Source: an uncultured Clostridia bacterium (GTDB taxonomy: Bacteria > Bacillota > Clostridia > UBA1381). From it: 64,000 bases of DNA. The notes under the pieces were generated by a model. It had not been told where the DNA came from, made no database searches, and saw nothing but the letters and a program-made list of their open reading frames with translations. Position 1 is the stretch's first letter, and every line of letters starts with the position of its first letter. Positions 54,499 to 62,863 of the stretch are shown here, piece after piece. Where the stretch lies: contig CANQDD010000011.1 in the NCBI GenBank assembly GCA_947591315.1, positions 1-64,000 on the forward strand. The letters run 5' to 3'. The position numbers and the translations under genes are program-made.

Positions 54499-54753
54499 CA
54501 CTGTAAAATAAATCTGAATAATCTCAGATCTCATATATAAATGAAAAGACATAGCTCCTCATTCCAATACTAAGAGTTATATTCAGATGTTGGGATAAAA
54601 GGAGTTTATATCCTCACTGCAAAGAAATATTAAAGTTGGATGATTGGTAATAGCATAGTTTAAGGTGATTTTACTGATACTCAGACAATACGAAAATACA
54701 GAGTCAATCCTGCATTTTTATCACAAATTGCATAAGCTGTGAAGCTCATGGGG

Positions 54754-55005
54754 TTTTTGTGTAGAAAGTTTTAACCTCATTTTTCGAGGGTAGGAATATA
54801 AACATAAGGGGTATGGCGATTTTGGCGTTTTGCCGTTAAAAAGGTAAGTGTTTGTGCGGGTTTCAGAACTATAAATATCTTATAAATGAGGACATTATAT
54901 GTAAAGAAAAAGCATATCGCCATTCAAGCGATATGCCTTTTCTTGTACCCTGTCCGACAGCCTGTCATAAAATTAGTGATTATACTGTCTTATGTCATGC
55001 CATCG
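54754..55005. repeat. Element right-end repeat, copy 3
   Basis: About 250 bases matching 13910-14161, including the hairpin with GCATATCGC and GCGATATGC and the end TACTGTCTTATGTCATGCCATCG split as TACTGTCTTAT plus GTCATGCCATCG. The host sequence begins after 55005. The 255 bases between the cargo stop and this repeat (54499-54753) show no gene or clear signal. Confidence 0.85.
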
Positions 55006-55027
55006 GAAGCGGTAATTTTTTTATTAT

Positions 55028-55825
55028 TTACTGAACCGAATACTTGTCGTCTGAACGTGAGATTGTTACGTTCGTGAGGTCGTAGTTGTATGTGTTGCCT
55101 CTGAGGTAACCCCAGCATGTCGTCTTGATACCCTTGATATCCGACGGCTTTGAAGCCTTGTAGGGAGCTTCCTCAAGTGCGCCGATTACCTTGCCCGACT
55201 CATCGGATACCGAAACGCTGTATTCCTCAAGCTTGTTGTTCGTGGCAACCTTTACCTTATACCACTGCTCCGGCTTAATCGTCGCAAGATTTTCCATGCT
55301 CTTGCCGTTGGTTGCCTGTATGCTCTCAGGTCCTATCGTAAGGCTCAGACATACGTCTCTGTCAGCGCTGAAGCCGCTGCTTGTCGGATCTTCAAACCAA
55401 CCCATCATGAAGTTGAAGTTCTGCGAATCCTCATGTACGCGTACCTCAAATTCAACGTAACCGTACGGGTCGATCTGGTTTACAGCCGTGAGGTTTCTCT
55501 GATACATATACATCGAACCCGCGCCGTCGTTGCCGCCTGTTTTATCACTGTTTGAATACATGTGGCAGTAGTTTATGTTTCTCGCGTCGTCATGGCTGTA
55601 GGTCTGGTAGTGAACGCTCGCGCTGCCCTTTGAAAGCCACGGCGAACCGTCAAGAATAATTCCGAGACCATAGATGCCCTGACCTGTAGCTCCGCCTATG
55701 GCGCAGTCGGTAAAGTCGGAATTGGTGATGTACTTAGCCGTGTCTTCTGCGCTTACCATCGGGATGGCAAATGCCTGAACAGCAAGTATTCCCGCCGCAA
55801 TAACTGAAATTAGTTTTTTTGTCAT
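55028..55825 (-). CDS. Secreted protein of unknown function, jelly-roll-like
   Basis: A 265-residue exported protein with a signal peptide (1-26, ending PMVSAED) and one beta-rich domain (YVEFEVRVHEDSQNFNFMMG, WYKVKVATNN, YSVSVSDESGK) that looks like a LamG/concanavalin-type or glycan-binding fold as found next to pectinases. No catalytic motif is seen. Its stop lies 22 bases from the end of the element repeat, so the 3' end may have been trimmed by the insertion, but the frame ends in host-like sequence. AGGAAGAG lies before the ATG. Confidence 0.7.
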   Translation of the reverse strand: MTKKLISVIAAGILAVQAFAIPMVSAEDTAKYITNSDFTDCAIGGATGQGIYGLGIILDGSPWLSKGSASVHYQTYSHDDARNINYCHMYSNSDKTGGNDGAGSMYMYQRNLTAVNQIDPYGYVEFEVRVHEDSQNFNFMMGWFEDPTSSGFSADRDVCLSLTIGPESIQATNGKSMENLATIKPEQWYKVKVATNNKLEEYSVSVSDESGKVIGALEEAPYKASKPSDIKGIKTTCWGYLRGNTYNYDLTNVTISRSDDKYSVQ

Positions 55826-55930
55826 ATCGCACTCTTCCTTTCAATGCTCTTTAAGCAGATTTATCATATTACAAATATTTTACACTAATTTGCACAAAAA
55901 ATATATACAAAAAGCCGATATAAATGTTCA

Positions 55931-55967
55931 AAAAAACGTAATGACCTTCCCGCGCGGGAAGGTCATT
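55931..55967 (-). terminator. Terminator after the amino-acid ABC permease
   Basis: On the minus strand AATGACCTTCCCG pairs with CGGGAAGGTCATT over a single base, followed by ACGTTTTTTT. Confidence 0.8.
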
Positions 55968-55975
55968 GCAGGTCG

Positions 55976-56782
55976 CTAATGTATACTTTCTACCGAAATC
56001 GAAAGCCGTTTTTCAAGCATATTAAACAGCAGCGTGAGGATAAGCGTGATAACGAGATACACGACCGCCGCTATGATAAGCGCGTCAACCCTCATCGTCT
56101 TGTTCATGTTCTGCTTTGCCGCCGTCATAAGGTCAACGAGCGAGATTGAGTACGCGAGCGCGGTATCCTTTACGAGGACGATCGTCTCGTTCGCGATAGG
56201 CGGTATGACCGTCCGTATCATCTGCGGCACGACAATGTATACCATCGTCTGTATACCGCCCAGTCCGAGAGCCTTCGACGCCTCGTACTGTCCCTTGTTG
56301 ACGCCGATTATTCCGCCGCGGAATATCTCGGCAAAGTACGCCGCGTAGTTGAGCGTGAACGCGACGAGCGCCGCCGTAAACGCGTCGGGTACTATGCAGA
56401 ACGCGCCTGCCGCCGCAGCGCTTTCACGCACCGTTATGTGCAGAAACTGCAGCACGGGCACCACCGCTCCGGGAAGCTGTATAAACGGCAGTCCGAAGTA
56501 GAAAAAGAACAACTGAAGCATCAGCGGCGTACCGCGGAATACCCAAAGATACAGGCTTATAATGAACCTTATCGGCGCCTTTATTACCTTTACAAAGCCC
56601 CTGTCGGTCGGCTTTGCCGATACTCCCTCTCTTATGAGGGACACCAAAAGTCCCAGCGGGAGCGACAGGGCAAGCGTCCATATGAACAGCTTAAGCGTGA
56701 TAAGGAAGCCCCTGCCCAGCGTCGGCAAAAGCGACTCTATGTATGCCGCAAATCCCGATATATTCGATATAAACGCGGTCAT
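55976..56782 (-). CDS. Polar amino acid ABC transporter permease
   Basis: A 268-residue HisM/GlnP-type permease. The YLWVFRGTPLMLQLFFFYFG segment and the EAA loop (QYEASKALGLGGIQTMVYIV) are typical of permeases for polar amino acids. It lies directly after the binding-protein gene with one base between. No ATPase gene follows, so the ATPase must be supplied from elsewhere. Confidence 0.92.
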   Translation of the reverse strand: MTAFISNISGFAAYIESLLPTLGRGFLITLKLFIWTLALSLPLGLLVSLIREGVSAKPTDRGFVKVIKAPIRFIISLYLWVFRGTPLMLQLFFFYFGLPFIQLPGAVVPVLQFLHITVRESAAAAGAFCIVPDAFTAALVAFTLNYAAYFAEIFRGGIIGVNKGQYEASKALGLGGIQTMVYIVVPQMIRTVIPPIANETIVLVKDTALAYSISLVDLMTAAKQNMNKTMRVDALIIAAVVYLVITLILTLLFNMLEKRLSISVESIH

Positions 56783-56783
56783 T

Positions 56784-57623
56784 TTACTTTATAAGGTCCT
56801 CGCCAAACCACTTCTTTGATATTTCGGAGGTGATACCCTCTTCCTTACACTCGTCGAGAGCCTTGTTGATTGCTTCCATGAACGAGTAGTCGCCGAGTCT
56901 GCCGCCTACGCCGTAATCCTCCTCGTCAAAGCCCTCGTCGAGAACCTTGAACTGGTCGGACATTCCGTGCTGCTCGAGATAGTATCTTACGAATACCTCG
57001 TCGATAACTGCAGCGTCAGCTCTGCCCGCCTGTACCTCCATAAGCACGAGCGAGTTTTCGTCGAAACGTACAAGGTTGTCCTCGCCGATTGTAGCGAATG
57101 TCTCCTCGTCCTTCTTAAGAGCCTCTTCCGAGGTCGAACCGCCCTGGAGCGCAACCTTCTTGCCCGCGAGGTCAGCCTTTGTAGCTATATCCGAATCCGC
57201 TCTTACAATGATTGACTGCTTCGTTGAGAGGTACGGGTTAGAGAAAAGAACCTCGGTACGTCTCTCGTCGCTTATCGAGAAGCCGTTCCAGATTACGTCG
57301 ATCGAACCCGATGAAAGCTCAAGGTTCTTTGAATCCCAATTTATCGGCTGTACCTTAAGCTCAACGCCCATCTTCTCCGCAACGGCGTTCGCAAGGTCGA
57401 TGTCGAAGCCGACAATCTCATTGTTGTCGTCTCTGAATCCCATAGGCGCGAAATCCGCGTCAAGACCGAGCGTGAAATAGCCCTGCTCCTGTATCTTTTG
57501 GAGCGAATCATCTGTAACCGCCGTGTCCGCCTTCTCCGGCTCCGCGTTCTGTCCGCCACAGCCCGCAAGCGCCGATACGCTCAAAAGCGCCGCAAGTCCT
57601 ATTGATAAAATCTTTTTGTTCAT
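56784..57623 (-). CDS. Amino acid ABC transporter substrate-binding lipoprotein
   Basis: A 279-residue SBP_bac_3 protein with lipobox ALAGCGG and the family pattern FTLGLDADFAPMGFRDDNNE, GFDIDLANAVAEKMG, ISDERRTEVLFSNPY and LEVQAGRADAAVIDE-like strands. Relatives bind glutamine, cystine or other polar amino acids; the specificity cannot be read. It is the first gene of a two-gene unit with the permease. AAAGGAGA lies before the ATG. Confidence 0.92.
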   Translation of the reverse strand: MNKKILSIGLAALLSVSALAGCGGQNAEPEKADTAVTDDSLQKIQEQGYFTLGLDADFAPMGFRDDNNEIVGFDIDLANAVAEKMGVELKVQPINWDSKNLELSSGSIDVIWNGFSISDERRTEVLFSNPYLSTKQSIIVRADSDIATKADLAGKKVALQGGSTSEEALKKDEETFATIGEDNLVRFDENSLVLMEVQAGRADAAVIDEVFVRYYLEQHGMSDQFKVLDEGFDEEDYGVGGRLGDYSFMEAINKALDECKEEGITSEISKKWFGEDLIK

Positions 57624-57728
57624 GTGTTTTGTCTCCTTTTTATTAAATTACTCAACTATTATACTTCATTCTGTTAAATTAGTAAAGTGTTTTTTTTAAT
57701 TTTATGAAAATTTATGTCTCCGGCATAA

Positions 57729-57757
57729 CAAAAAAGACGCCGAAGCGTCTTTTTTTC
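57729..57757 (-). terminator. Terminator after the SLH-NlpC gene
   Basis: AGACGC pairs with GCGTCT over a CGAA loop, with As before and seven Ts after it, eight bases after the stop. Confidence 0.88.
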
Positions 57758-57764
57758 ATTATCC

Positions 57765-59087
57765 TCAAATTACCCTTTTACCGCCTATAAATCTTGACTG
57801 ATAATAAGACGAGTCGATTGACGTGTACTGAACCACCTCGCCGGTGTGGGGAGAGTGAATCATCATACCGTCGCCCACGTACATACCGACGTGCGACGCG
57901 TAGTCGCCGCTGCCGAAGAACACGAGGTCGCCCGGCTCAAGCTGAGCTCTCGACACGTACGTTCCCGGTCCGTGAAGCTGGTCGTCGGCAACTCTCGGTA
58001 TCGAAATACCGTTCAGGCTGCATACATACTGCACAAATCCCGAGCAGTCAAATCCCGAAGGACTTGTGCCGCCCCATACGTACGGTACACCGAGATAATC
58101 GTCAGCAGTATCAAGCATGTTGCCCGCAATCGGATTCTCTGCTATGTACTCTTCATTTGCAAGCGGAGCCTTTGACTTATATTTGAAGTCAACGGGGAGG
58201 CTGTAAACCTCGCTGCCGTCCGAAAGCACCGCGCCTACCGTTATCGAATAATCTCTGTCAACCTCGAGTGAAGCGCCTTCTATTGTAACGCTGTTCTCGT
58301 CATACACGTCCGAAAGAAGTACCGAGTCGGCGTCCGCGTCCTTAATAATTACGTGATACGCCCACGCACTGTCTATCGGCGTCCATGCTACCGAGAAGTC
58401 ACCCTCCTCGATTTCGGCTCCGTCCTCGGGAAGCGTTATTTCCGGAAGAGCAAGCGTGTAATCGGTGTCGCTGAACTTATTGTATAAACGGTTGATACTC
58501 GATATAGCCTGTTCTCTTGTCGTCGAACCGAGAGGGGCGAAATTTTTGTCGTCAACTCCGTTCATCAATGAGTAGTTTATCATTGTAATGACCGAAGGCT
58601 TAGCCCAGGAGCTGACCTCGTCCGAGTCGGCGAACGCGTCGATTACGTACGCGTCCTCATATCCGTCCGAAAGGTTAAAGGAAACCTCGCTCGCCGTAAG
58701 CGTGCTTACGAGCATTGTCGCCATTTCCTCTCTTCTTACAAGTCTGTCGGGAGTAAACGTTCCGTCACCCGTGCCCGAAACAATACCGTAGGCGTAAGCC
58801 TGCGATACCGCTACGGAATCGGTATCGTTAAACGGTGATACCGGAGGCTCGATCATATCTTCTCCCGTAAGCTTTTCGTAAAGATTTACAGCAAGCTCGC
58901 AAAATTCCTCACGCGTTATACTGTCATGAAGATTGTTCGATACAACCGAGTATGATACGAGGCCCGCCTCGTTAGCCTGCTGATAATCGGATATCGCCCA
59001 GCCGCTTAAATCAGCCGCCAGAGCCGACGTGCCAAGCACCGCTGACATAGATATAACAGATAAGATAATCTTTTTCGTAATATTCAA
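57765..59087 (-). CDS. SLH-domain cell wall hydrolase with NlpC/P60 domain
   Basis: A 440-residue secreted peptidoglycan hydrolase. A signal peptide (ending TSALAAD) is followed by SLH repeats (about 25-200, with GIVSGTGDGTFTPDRLVRRE), a fibronectin-like domain (about 205-300) and a C-terminal NlpC/P60 peptidase (about 320-440) with catalytic Cys in GFDCSGFVQYV and His in YASHVGMYVGDG. It should cut wall peptides while bound to the wall polymer. The start is TTG 59087 with GGAGAG 8 bases upstream; a frame extending to 59114 runs over that site. Confidence 0.9.
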   Translation of the reverse strand: MNITKKIILSVISMSAVLGTSALAADLSGWAISDYQQANEAGLVSYSVVSNNLHDSITREEFCELAVNLYEKLTGEDMIEPPVSPFNDTDSVAVSQAYAYGIVSGTGDGTFTPDRLVRREEMATMLVSTLTASEVSFNLSDGYEDAYVIDAFADSDEVSSWAKPSVITMINYSLMNGVDDKNFAPLGSTTREQAISSINRLYNKFSDTDYTLALPEITLPEDGAEIEEGDFSVAWTPIDSAWAYHVIIKDADADSVLLSDVYDENSVTIEGASLEVDRDYSITVGAVLSDGSEVYSLPVDFKYKSKAPLANEEYIAENPIAGNMLDTADDYLGVPYVWGGTSPSGFDCSGFVQYVCSLNGISIPRVADDQLHGPGTYVSRAQLEPGDLVFFGSGDYASHVGMYVGDGMMIHSPHTGEVVQYTSIDSSYYQSRFIGGKRVI

Positions 59088-59194
59088 GATAAAATCTCTC
59101 CTTCTCAATTCCAAAGATGTTTCCTATACGTTCGCATTGTGTTTGGTTATCCGTGTGAATGTGTTTCTCTGCGTTTTTCCTTGACGCTGAATGT

Positions 59195-59223
59195 ATTGTA
59201 ACACTTTAAAAAAAAGCTGTCAA
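59195..59223 (-). promoter_or_regulatory. Promoter of the SLH-NlpC gene
   Basis: On the minus strand TTGACA (59218-59223) and TACAAT (59195-59200) with exactly 17 bases between; the leader is about 100 bases. The rest of the gap, 59224-59582, is very A/T-rich; I see no gene in it. Confidence 0.82.
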
Positions 59224-59582
59224 GCCTTTTTGACTTAAAAATGTTAAGAATCTTAAAATTTTCGTATTATTTTTGTCATTTGAATGTAATTTACCTGAAA
59301 TAATCACGTAATTTTACCGAAATATTACGATATTTTGTTTACCGATTTTACATTTTATTCCATTTTTTGTTTACATAAAAAAGTTAACCTCCACAAAATC
59401 TTGACAATTTTTTTGAAAAGTATCTACATATTGAGAAAATTATGGTGAAATCAACGAAAGATATTACAAATTGATTACATTTTTTTAAGAAGTTGTGAAG
59501 GAATTGATACAACTCGCTGTGCTATGCGATTTGTGAGGCATATTTTTCCAAAAAAATTTCTTAAAAAATATTGACACGCAAT

Positions 59583-59614
59583 AAAAAACTCCGCCGCGAA
59601 ACACGTCGGCGGAG
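59583..59614 (-). terminator. Terminator after the PHP-domain gene
   Basis: CTCCGCCG pairs with CGGCGGAG over a 10-base loop, with six As on the plus strand giving a T-run on the minus strand. Confidence 0.88.
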
Positions 59615-59627
59615 CATATAAAGCTTA

Positions 59628-60269
59628 TCACGGGAGCGGTATACCGAGCTTTTGCAGAAGCTCGTTCGCGCGGCGCACCTGTTTTTTGCGGTACTCGTTT
59701 ACCGCGTGAGTGTCCGAACCCACCGACACGGGTATGCCGCTTTCCTTTACGGCGCGCTGCTTTTTTTCGTTCGTGAGGAAATCATAATAATATATGTAGT
59801 TTCCCGACGTGTTAAGCTCCCAGAAAATATCGTTGTCGCGCATCACCTTTAACATATCCGCGCCGTAACGCTCGCCGAGCTTAAATATATCGGCGTGCGC
59901 CAGCCCGACCTTGCACTTGAACAGCCTGCGCCACTCCAGAAACTCGTAAAAATCCATCGCGCGCTCATCGTCGAGGCTCTCGAACAGCACATAGTCGAAC
60001 ATCTCCGTCGCGCGCGGCAGACTTTCGGGCGGCGCGGGACGCGTTCCTATCTCGAGACCGCACAGCACGCGTATCCTGTCGGCGTATTTAAGCTGACAAT
60101 GGCGGATATGGCGGTAATACGCAGGCAGATTTTCGCCTATCGAGAATTGGTGATCGGTGATTCCGATAACGTCCACGCCGCAGTTTATCGCGTTTTCAAT
60201 TATTTCCTCCGGCGTGTTTGAACCGTCGTAGCTGAAAACCGTATGATTGTGCAGGTCAACCGTGTACAT
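59628..60269 (-). CDS. PHP-domain phosphoesterase-like protein
   Basis: A 213-residue PHP-family protein, with metal ligands in DLHNHTVFSYDG, ITDHQFS, GLEIG and VSVGSDTHAVNEY, the layout of PHP phosphoesterases such as YcdX and histidinol-phosphate phosphatase relatives. The substrate is unknown. The start is ATG 60269 with GGGAGG 7 bases before; an in-frame extension runs into a repeat and is rejected. Transcribed alone. Confidence 0.88.
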   Translation of the reverse strand: MYTVDLHNHTVFSYDGSNTPEEIIENAINCGVDVIGITDHQFSIGENLPAYYRHIRHCQLKYADRIRVLCGLEIGTRPAPPESLPRATEMFDYVLFESLDDERAMDFYEFLEWRRLFKCKVGLAHADIFKLGERYGADMLKVMRDNDIFWELNTSGNYIYYYDFLTNEKKQRAVKESGIPVSVGSDTHAVNEYRKKQVRRANELLQKLGIPLP

Positions 60270-60309
60270 CGAAATCCCTCCCTTTTGTGATATATTTGCG
60301 CCGCAGAGG

Positions 60310-60543
60310 CCAACGGGCGACCGCAATGGCCGCCCCTACGTATGCGGGACGTCGAGGCGCCGTCCCCTACACCCGTATTTTATAAATTTATGCGCCGTAG
60401 GGGCTGGCGCCCTCGACAGCCCGTTGAAAGGCTCCCCTTGAGGGGAGCTGTCGCCGCAGGCGACTGAGAGGTGGTTTTGAAAATTCGTTGCCACCTCTCC
60501 GTCATCGCTTCGCGATGCCACCTCTCCTCAAGGAGAGGCTAAC
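60310..60543. repeat. MITE-like palindromic repeat R4
   Basis: A gene-free block between the PHP gene and the phosphosugar mutase with three modules: GGGCGACCGCAATGGCCGCC, a GACGTCGAGGCGCCGTCCCC / GGGGCTGGCGCCCTCGAC pair around an AT-rich centre, and inverted arms CTCCCCTTGAGGGGAG and CTCTCCTCAAGGAGAG with GAGAGGTGG sequences. The same modules occur at 14202 and 32517 in other combinations. Confidence 0.78.
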
Positions 60544-60591
60544 GATTTGCCGAAAATAATGGAACTTTCTTCTTATATAATATATCGCCTA

Positions 60592-62328
60592 TCAGTTAAG
60601 TCCAAACTGTTCCTTACAATCTGCGAGAACCTTCTCAATCTCCGCTGTCGCGGCCTCAAAGCTATCGGCGAATGTGCCGAGATAAATCTTAATTTTCGGC
60701 TCCGTACCCGACGGACGAACGATGAAGTACGTCTTGTCGTCCGACAGGTTGTACTTCAGCACGTTCGACTTGGGCAGTCCCGTAAGCGGCTTAACATTGC
60801 CCTTTGTGTCCTTGACCGTCTGCGACTGATAGTCGGTGTAAAGCACAATATCCATACCGGCAGCCTTTACGGGCGGATTTTCGCGCAGACCCTTAAGCAG
60901 CGCAGCCATTTTCTCCATGCCGTCCTTGCCGGGCATCGTGAACGAAACGGTCTTTTCCGCGTAATAGCCGTATCTCTTGTACACGTCCATAAGCGCCTCG
61001 TAAAGCGACATGCCCTTTGTCTTGTAGTACGCCGCCATTTCCGCGATAAGCATTGTCGCGACAACGCCGTCCTTATCGCGCGCATGCGTGCCGACGAGGT
61101 AGCCGTAGCTTTCCTCGAAGCCTATTAAATAGGTATGGTTCTTCTTCTCGGCAAACTCGGTCATCTTTTCGCCGATATACTTAAAGCCGGTGAGCACGTT
61201 CATGACCTCAACGCCGTAGCTCTCGGCGATCGCAGCCGCAAGCTCGGTCGTTACGATTGTCTTTATAACAACGCCGTCGGCGGGAAGAACACCCTTTTCC
61301 TTCTTCGAGCGGAGAATGTACTCAACGAGAAGCGCACCCGTCTGGTTACCGGTGAGCGTTCTGTAAACGCCGTCCGCGTCGCGGACAACGATACCTACGC
61401 GGTCGCAGTCGGGGTCTGTGCCGATGATAACGTCAACGTCGTTCTGCTTCGCCATTTCGATAGCGATATCGAACGCCTCTTTATTTTCGGGGTTCGGCGA
61501 AACGACCGTCGGGAAATTGCCGTCCTCGGTATCCTGCTCCTTAACGACAAGCACATTCTTGAAGCCGATACGCTTCAAAATTGCCTGTACCGGACGCGAA
61601 CCCGTGCCGTGGAGCGGAGTGTATATGAGCTTAAACGTGTCGGCAACAGCCGTAACCGCCTCGGGGTTCTGCTGCTGCGTCTGCACAACGTCTAAAAATT
61701 TCTCGTCAAGCTCGCTGCCGGGAATTTCGAGCAGTCCCTTTTCCTTCGCCTCGTCGAGCGAGATATACTTTACGTCGTCAAATATGTCGTAGCTGTTTAT
61801 CGCCGCGACAACAACGTCAGCCGCGTCGGGCGGAAGCTGACCGCCGTCGGGACCGTAAACCTTGTAGCCGTTGTACTCCTTCGGGTTGTGGCTCGCGGTA
61901 ATCATAACACCCGCCGCGCAGCCCAATTCTCTTATTCCGAACGAAACCTCCGGCACGGAATGTACTATCGGGAACAAATACGCCTTAACGCCCGCCGCGG
62001 TCAGAACCTTAGCCGTTTCCTCGGCGAACACGCGCGAGAAATTACGCGTGTCGTAGCCGATAAGCACGCCCGCCTTCGCCGCGTCCTCACCTCTCGACTT
62101 AACGTACTTCGCGACGCCCTGGCTCGCCTGGCGCACGTTGTAGATGTTCAGTCTGTTCGTACCGGCGCCGAGTATGCCTCTCATACCCGCCGTGCCGAAC
62201 TCAAGGTCGCGGTAAAAACGCTCCTCTATCTCCTTTTCGTTGTCCGCAATGGCGCGGAGCTCCGCCTTTGTGTCGTCGTCAACAGCGTCGCTCGTCAGCC
62301 AGCGGTTATATGTTTCCTTGTAACCCAT
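60592..62328 (-). CDS. pgcA: Phospho-sugar mutase (phosphoglucomutase type)
   Basis: A 578-residue alpha-D-phosphohexomutase. The catalytic phosphoserine loop is VMITASHNPKEYNGYKVY, the metal-binding loop GTDPDCDRVGI, the sugar-specificity loop FEESYGYL and the phosphate-binding loop VRPSGTEPKIKIY. Length and motifs fit the PgcA/PGM2 group that interconverts glucose 1- and 6-phosphate; phosphomannomutase or phosphoribomutase activity is possible. GGAGGAT precedes the ATG. Confidence 0.92.
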   Translation of the reverse strand: MGYKETYNRWLTSDAVDDDTKAELRAIADNEKEIEERFYRDLEFGTAGMRGILGAGTNRLNIYNVRQASQGVAKYVKSRGEDAAKAGVLIGYDTRNFSRVFAEETAKVLTAAGVKAYLFPIVHSVPEVSFGIRELGCAAGVMITASHNPKEYNGYKVYGPDGGQLPPDAADVVVAAINSYDIFDDVKYISLDEAKEKGLLEIPGSELDEKFLDVVQTQQQNPEAVTAVADTFKLIYTPLHGTGSRPVQAILKRIGFKNVLVVKEQDTEDGNFPTVVSPNPENKEAFDIAIEMAKQNDVDVIIGTDPDCDRVGIVVRDADGVYRTLTGNQTGALLVEYILRSKKEKGVLPADGVVIKTIVTTELAAAIAESYGVEVMNVLTGFKYIGEKMTEFAEKKNHTYLIGFEESYGYLVGTHARDKDGVVATMLIAEMAAYYKTKGMSLYEALMDVYKRYGYYAEKTVSFTMPGKDGMEKMAALLKGLRENPPVKAAGMDIVLYTDYQSQTVKDTKGNVKPLTGLPKSNVLKYNLSDDKTYFIVRPSGTEPKIKIYLGTFADSFEAATAEIEKVLADCKEQFGLN

Positions 62329-62435
62329 CGAATTATCCTCCTTGAAATTTCTTGTAGATAATTAGATTATACCACCGCTCCGCACATTTTTCAATTATTA
62401 TATATGTAAAATTTGGCGACTTATTATAGTATAAA

Positions 62436-62464
62436 TTGACAAATAGCGGCTTCAATGGTATAAT
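62436..62464 (+). promoter_or_regulatory. Promoter of structured RNA 1
   Basis: TTGACA (62436-62441) and TATAAT (62459-62464) with a 17-base spacer: a perfect sigma-A consensus. The RNA's closing helix starts 7 bases after the -10 box. Confidence 0.88.
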
Positions 62465-62470
62465 AATTGG

Positions 62471-62616
62471 GCAACACAAATCTCTATATATTTTTGCCCA
62501 AAAGCGCATACACTGTAAAAAAACGTATGCCTTAATAATTCGCGCTTTGCGGGTATTGATTTGTGTTGCAGCAAAAGGCGGCGTTTTTATGCGCCGCAGC
62601 GCGGCGCATTTTTTTT
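62471..62616 (+). ncRNA. Structured RNA 1
   Basis: The predicted 146-base transcript opens with GCAACACAAATC (62471-62482), perfectly complementary to GATTTGTGTTGC (62558-62569), a 12-bp closing helix. Inside, AAAGCGC pairs with GCGCTTT and GCATAC with GTATGC. After the closing helix GCAGCA leads to GGCGGCG-TTTTT and a terminator, ATGCGCCGC (62589-62597) with GCGGCGCAT (62601-62609) and a T-run. No open frame fits. A perfect promoter, helix at the start site and terminator make an RNA gene very likely. The class is not one I recognise; a 6S-like role was considered. Confidence 0.75.
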
Positions 62617-62624
62617 ATTTTGTA

Positions 62625-62653
62625 TTTACAACCGGCGGTAAATATGATATAAT
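62625..62653 (+). promoter_or_regulatory. Promoter of structured RNA 2
   Basis: TTTACA (62625-62630) and TATAAT (62648-62653), spacer 17. About 35 bases around it are nearly the same as the promoter at 63151, before the VbhA-Fic pair. Confidence 0.82.
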
Positions 62654-62658
62654 AAGGA

Positions 62659-62828
62659 TTGCGGTACAATAATTTAATAATAGTTATAATGACTTATTAT
62701 TATGTAAAAAACGTCCGCTTTTTGGACAGTGTTTTTTACGTGTCATTGTAGCTATATTAAGTTGTACCGCAATACAATTAAATATATAAAGCGGCGTTTT
62801 TTATGCGCCGCATTGCGGCGCATTTTTT
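62659..62828 (+). ncRNA. Structured RNA 2
   Basis: The predicted 170-base RNA opens with TTGCGGTACAA (62659-62669), pairing perfectly with TTGTACCGCAA (62762-62772). A second long helix joins 62674-62693 to 62742-62760 (AATGAC with GTCATT at its inner end), and a third joins GTAAAAAAC to GTTTTTTAC with an apical GTCC/GGAC. The result is a long rod with an asymmetric bulge of about ten bases. After it comes GCGGCG-TTTTTT and the terminator ATGCGCCGC (62803-62811) with GCGGCGCAT (62815-62823) and Ts, nearly the same as in RNA 1. The AbrB/zinc gene starts 36 bases later. Confidence 0.72.
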
Positions 62829-62863
62829 ATTAATAACTATATCTGCAATAGGAGGTAAAAAAC

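Larger units (their letters stand above)
52693..54753. mobile_element. Truncated third copy of the element
   Basis: This holds the mob-XRE control region from its GAGTACC half palindrome onward, the XRE gene, a 5'-truncated cargo gene and, next to it, the right-end repeat at 54754-55005. Recombinase, relaxase and left end are missing. It is not able to move on its own and marks a former insertion next to the MATE gene. Confidence 0.78.

Noticed and set aside
59224-59582. Hidden gene or RNA in the long A/T-rich gap
   Set aside because: I found TTGACA-like words but no paired -10 box with a following helix or terminator and no open frame of note; it is left as an intergenic region.
60547-62361. 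Several plus-strand frames of 157-193 codons
   Set aside because: They are antisense to the phosphosugar mutase, which carries all its active-site loops.
62471-62828. Calling the tandem RNAs 6S RNA
   Set aside because: The rod-like shape and start-site helix recall 6S RNA, but I could not recognise its conserved bubble, and the third member is a leader of a protein gene. The class is left open.
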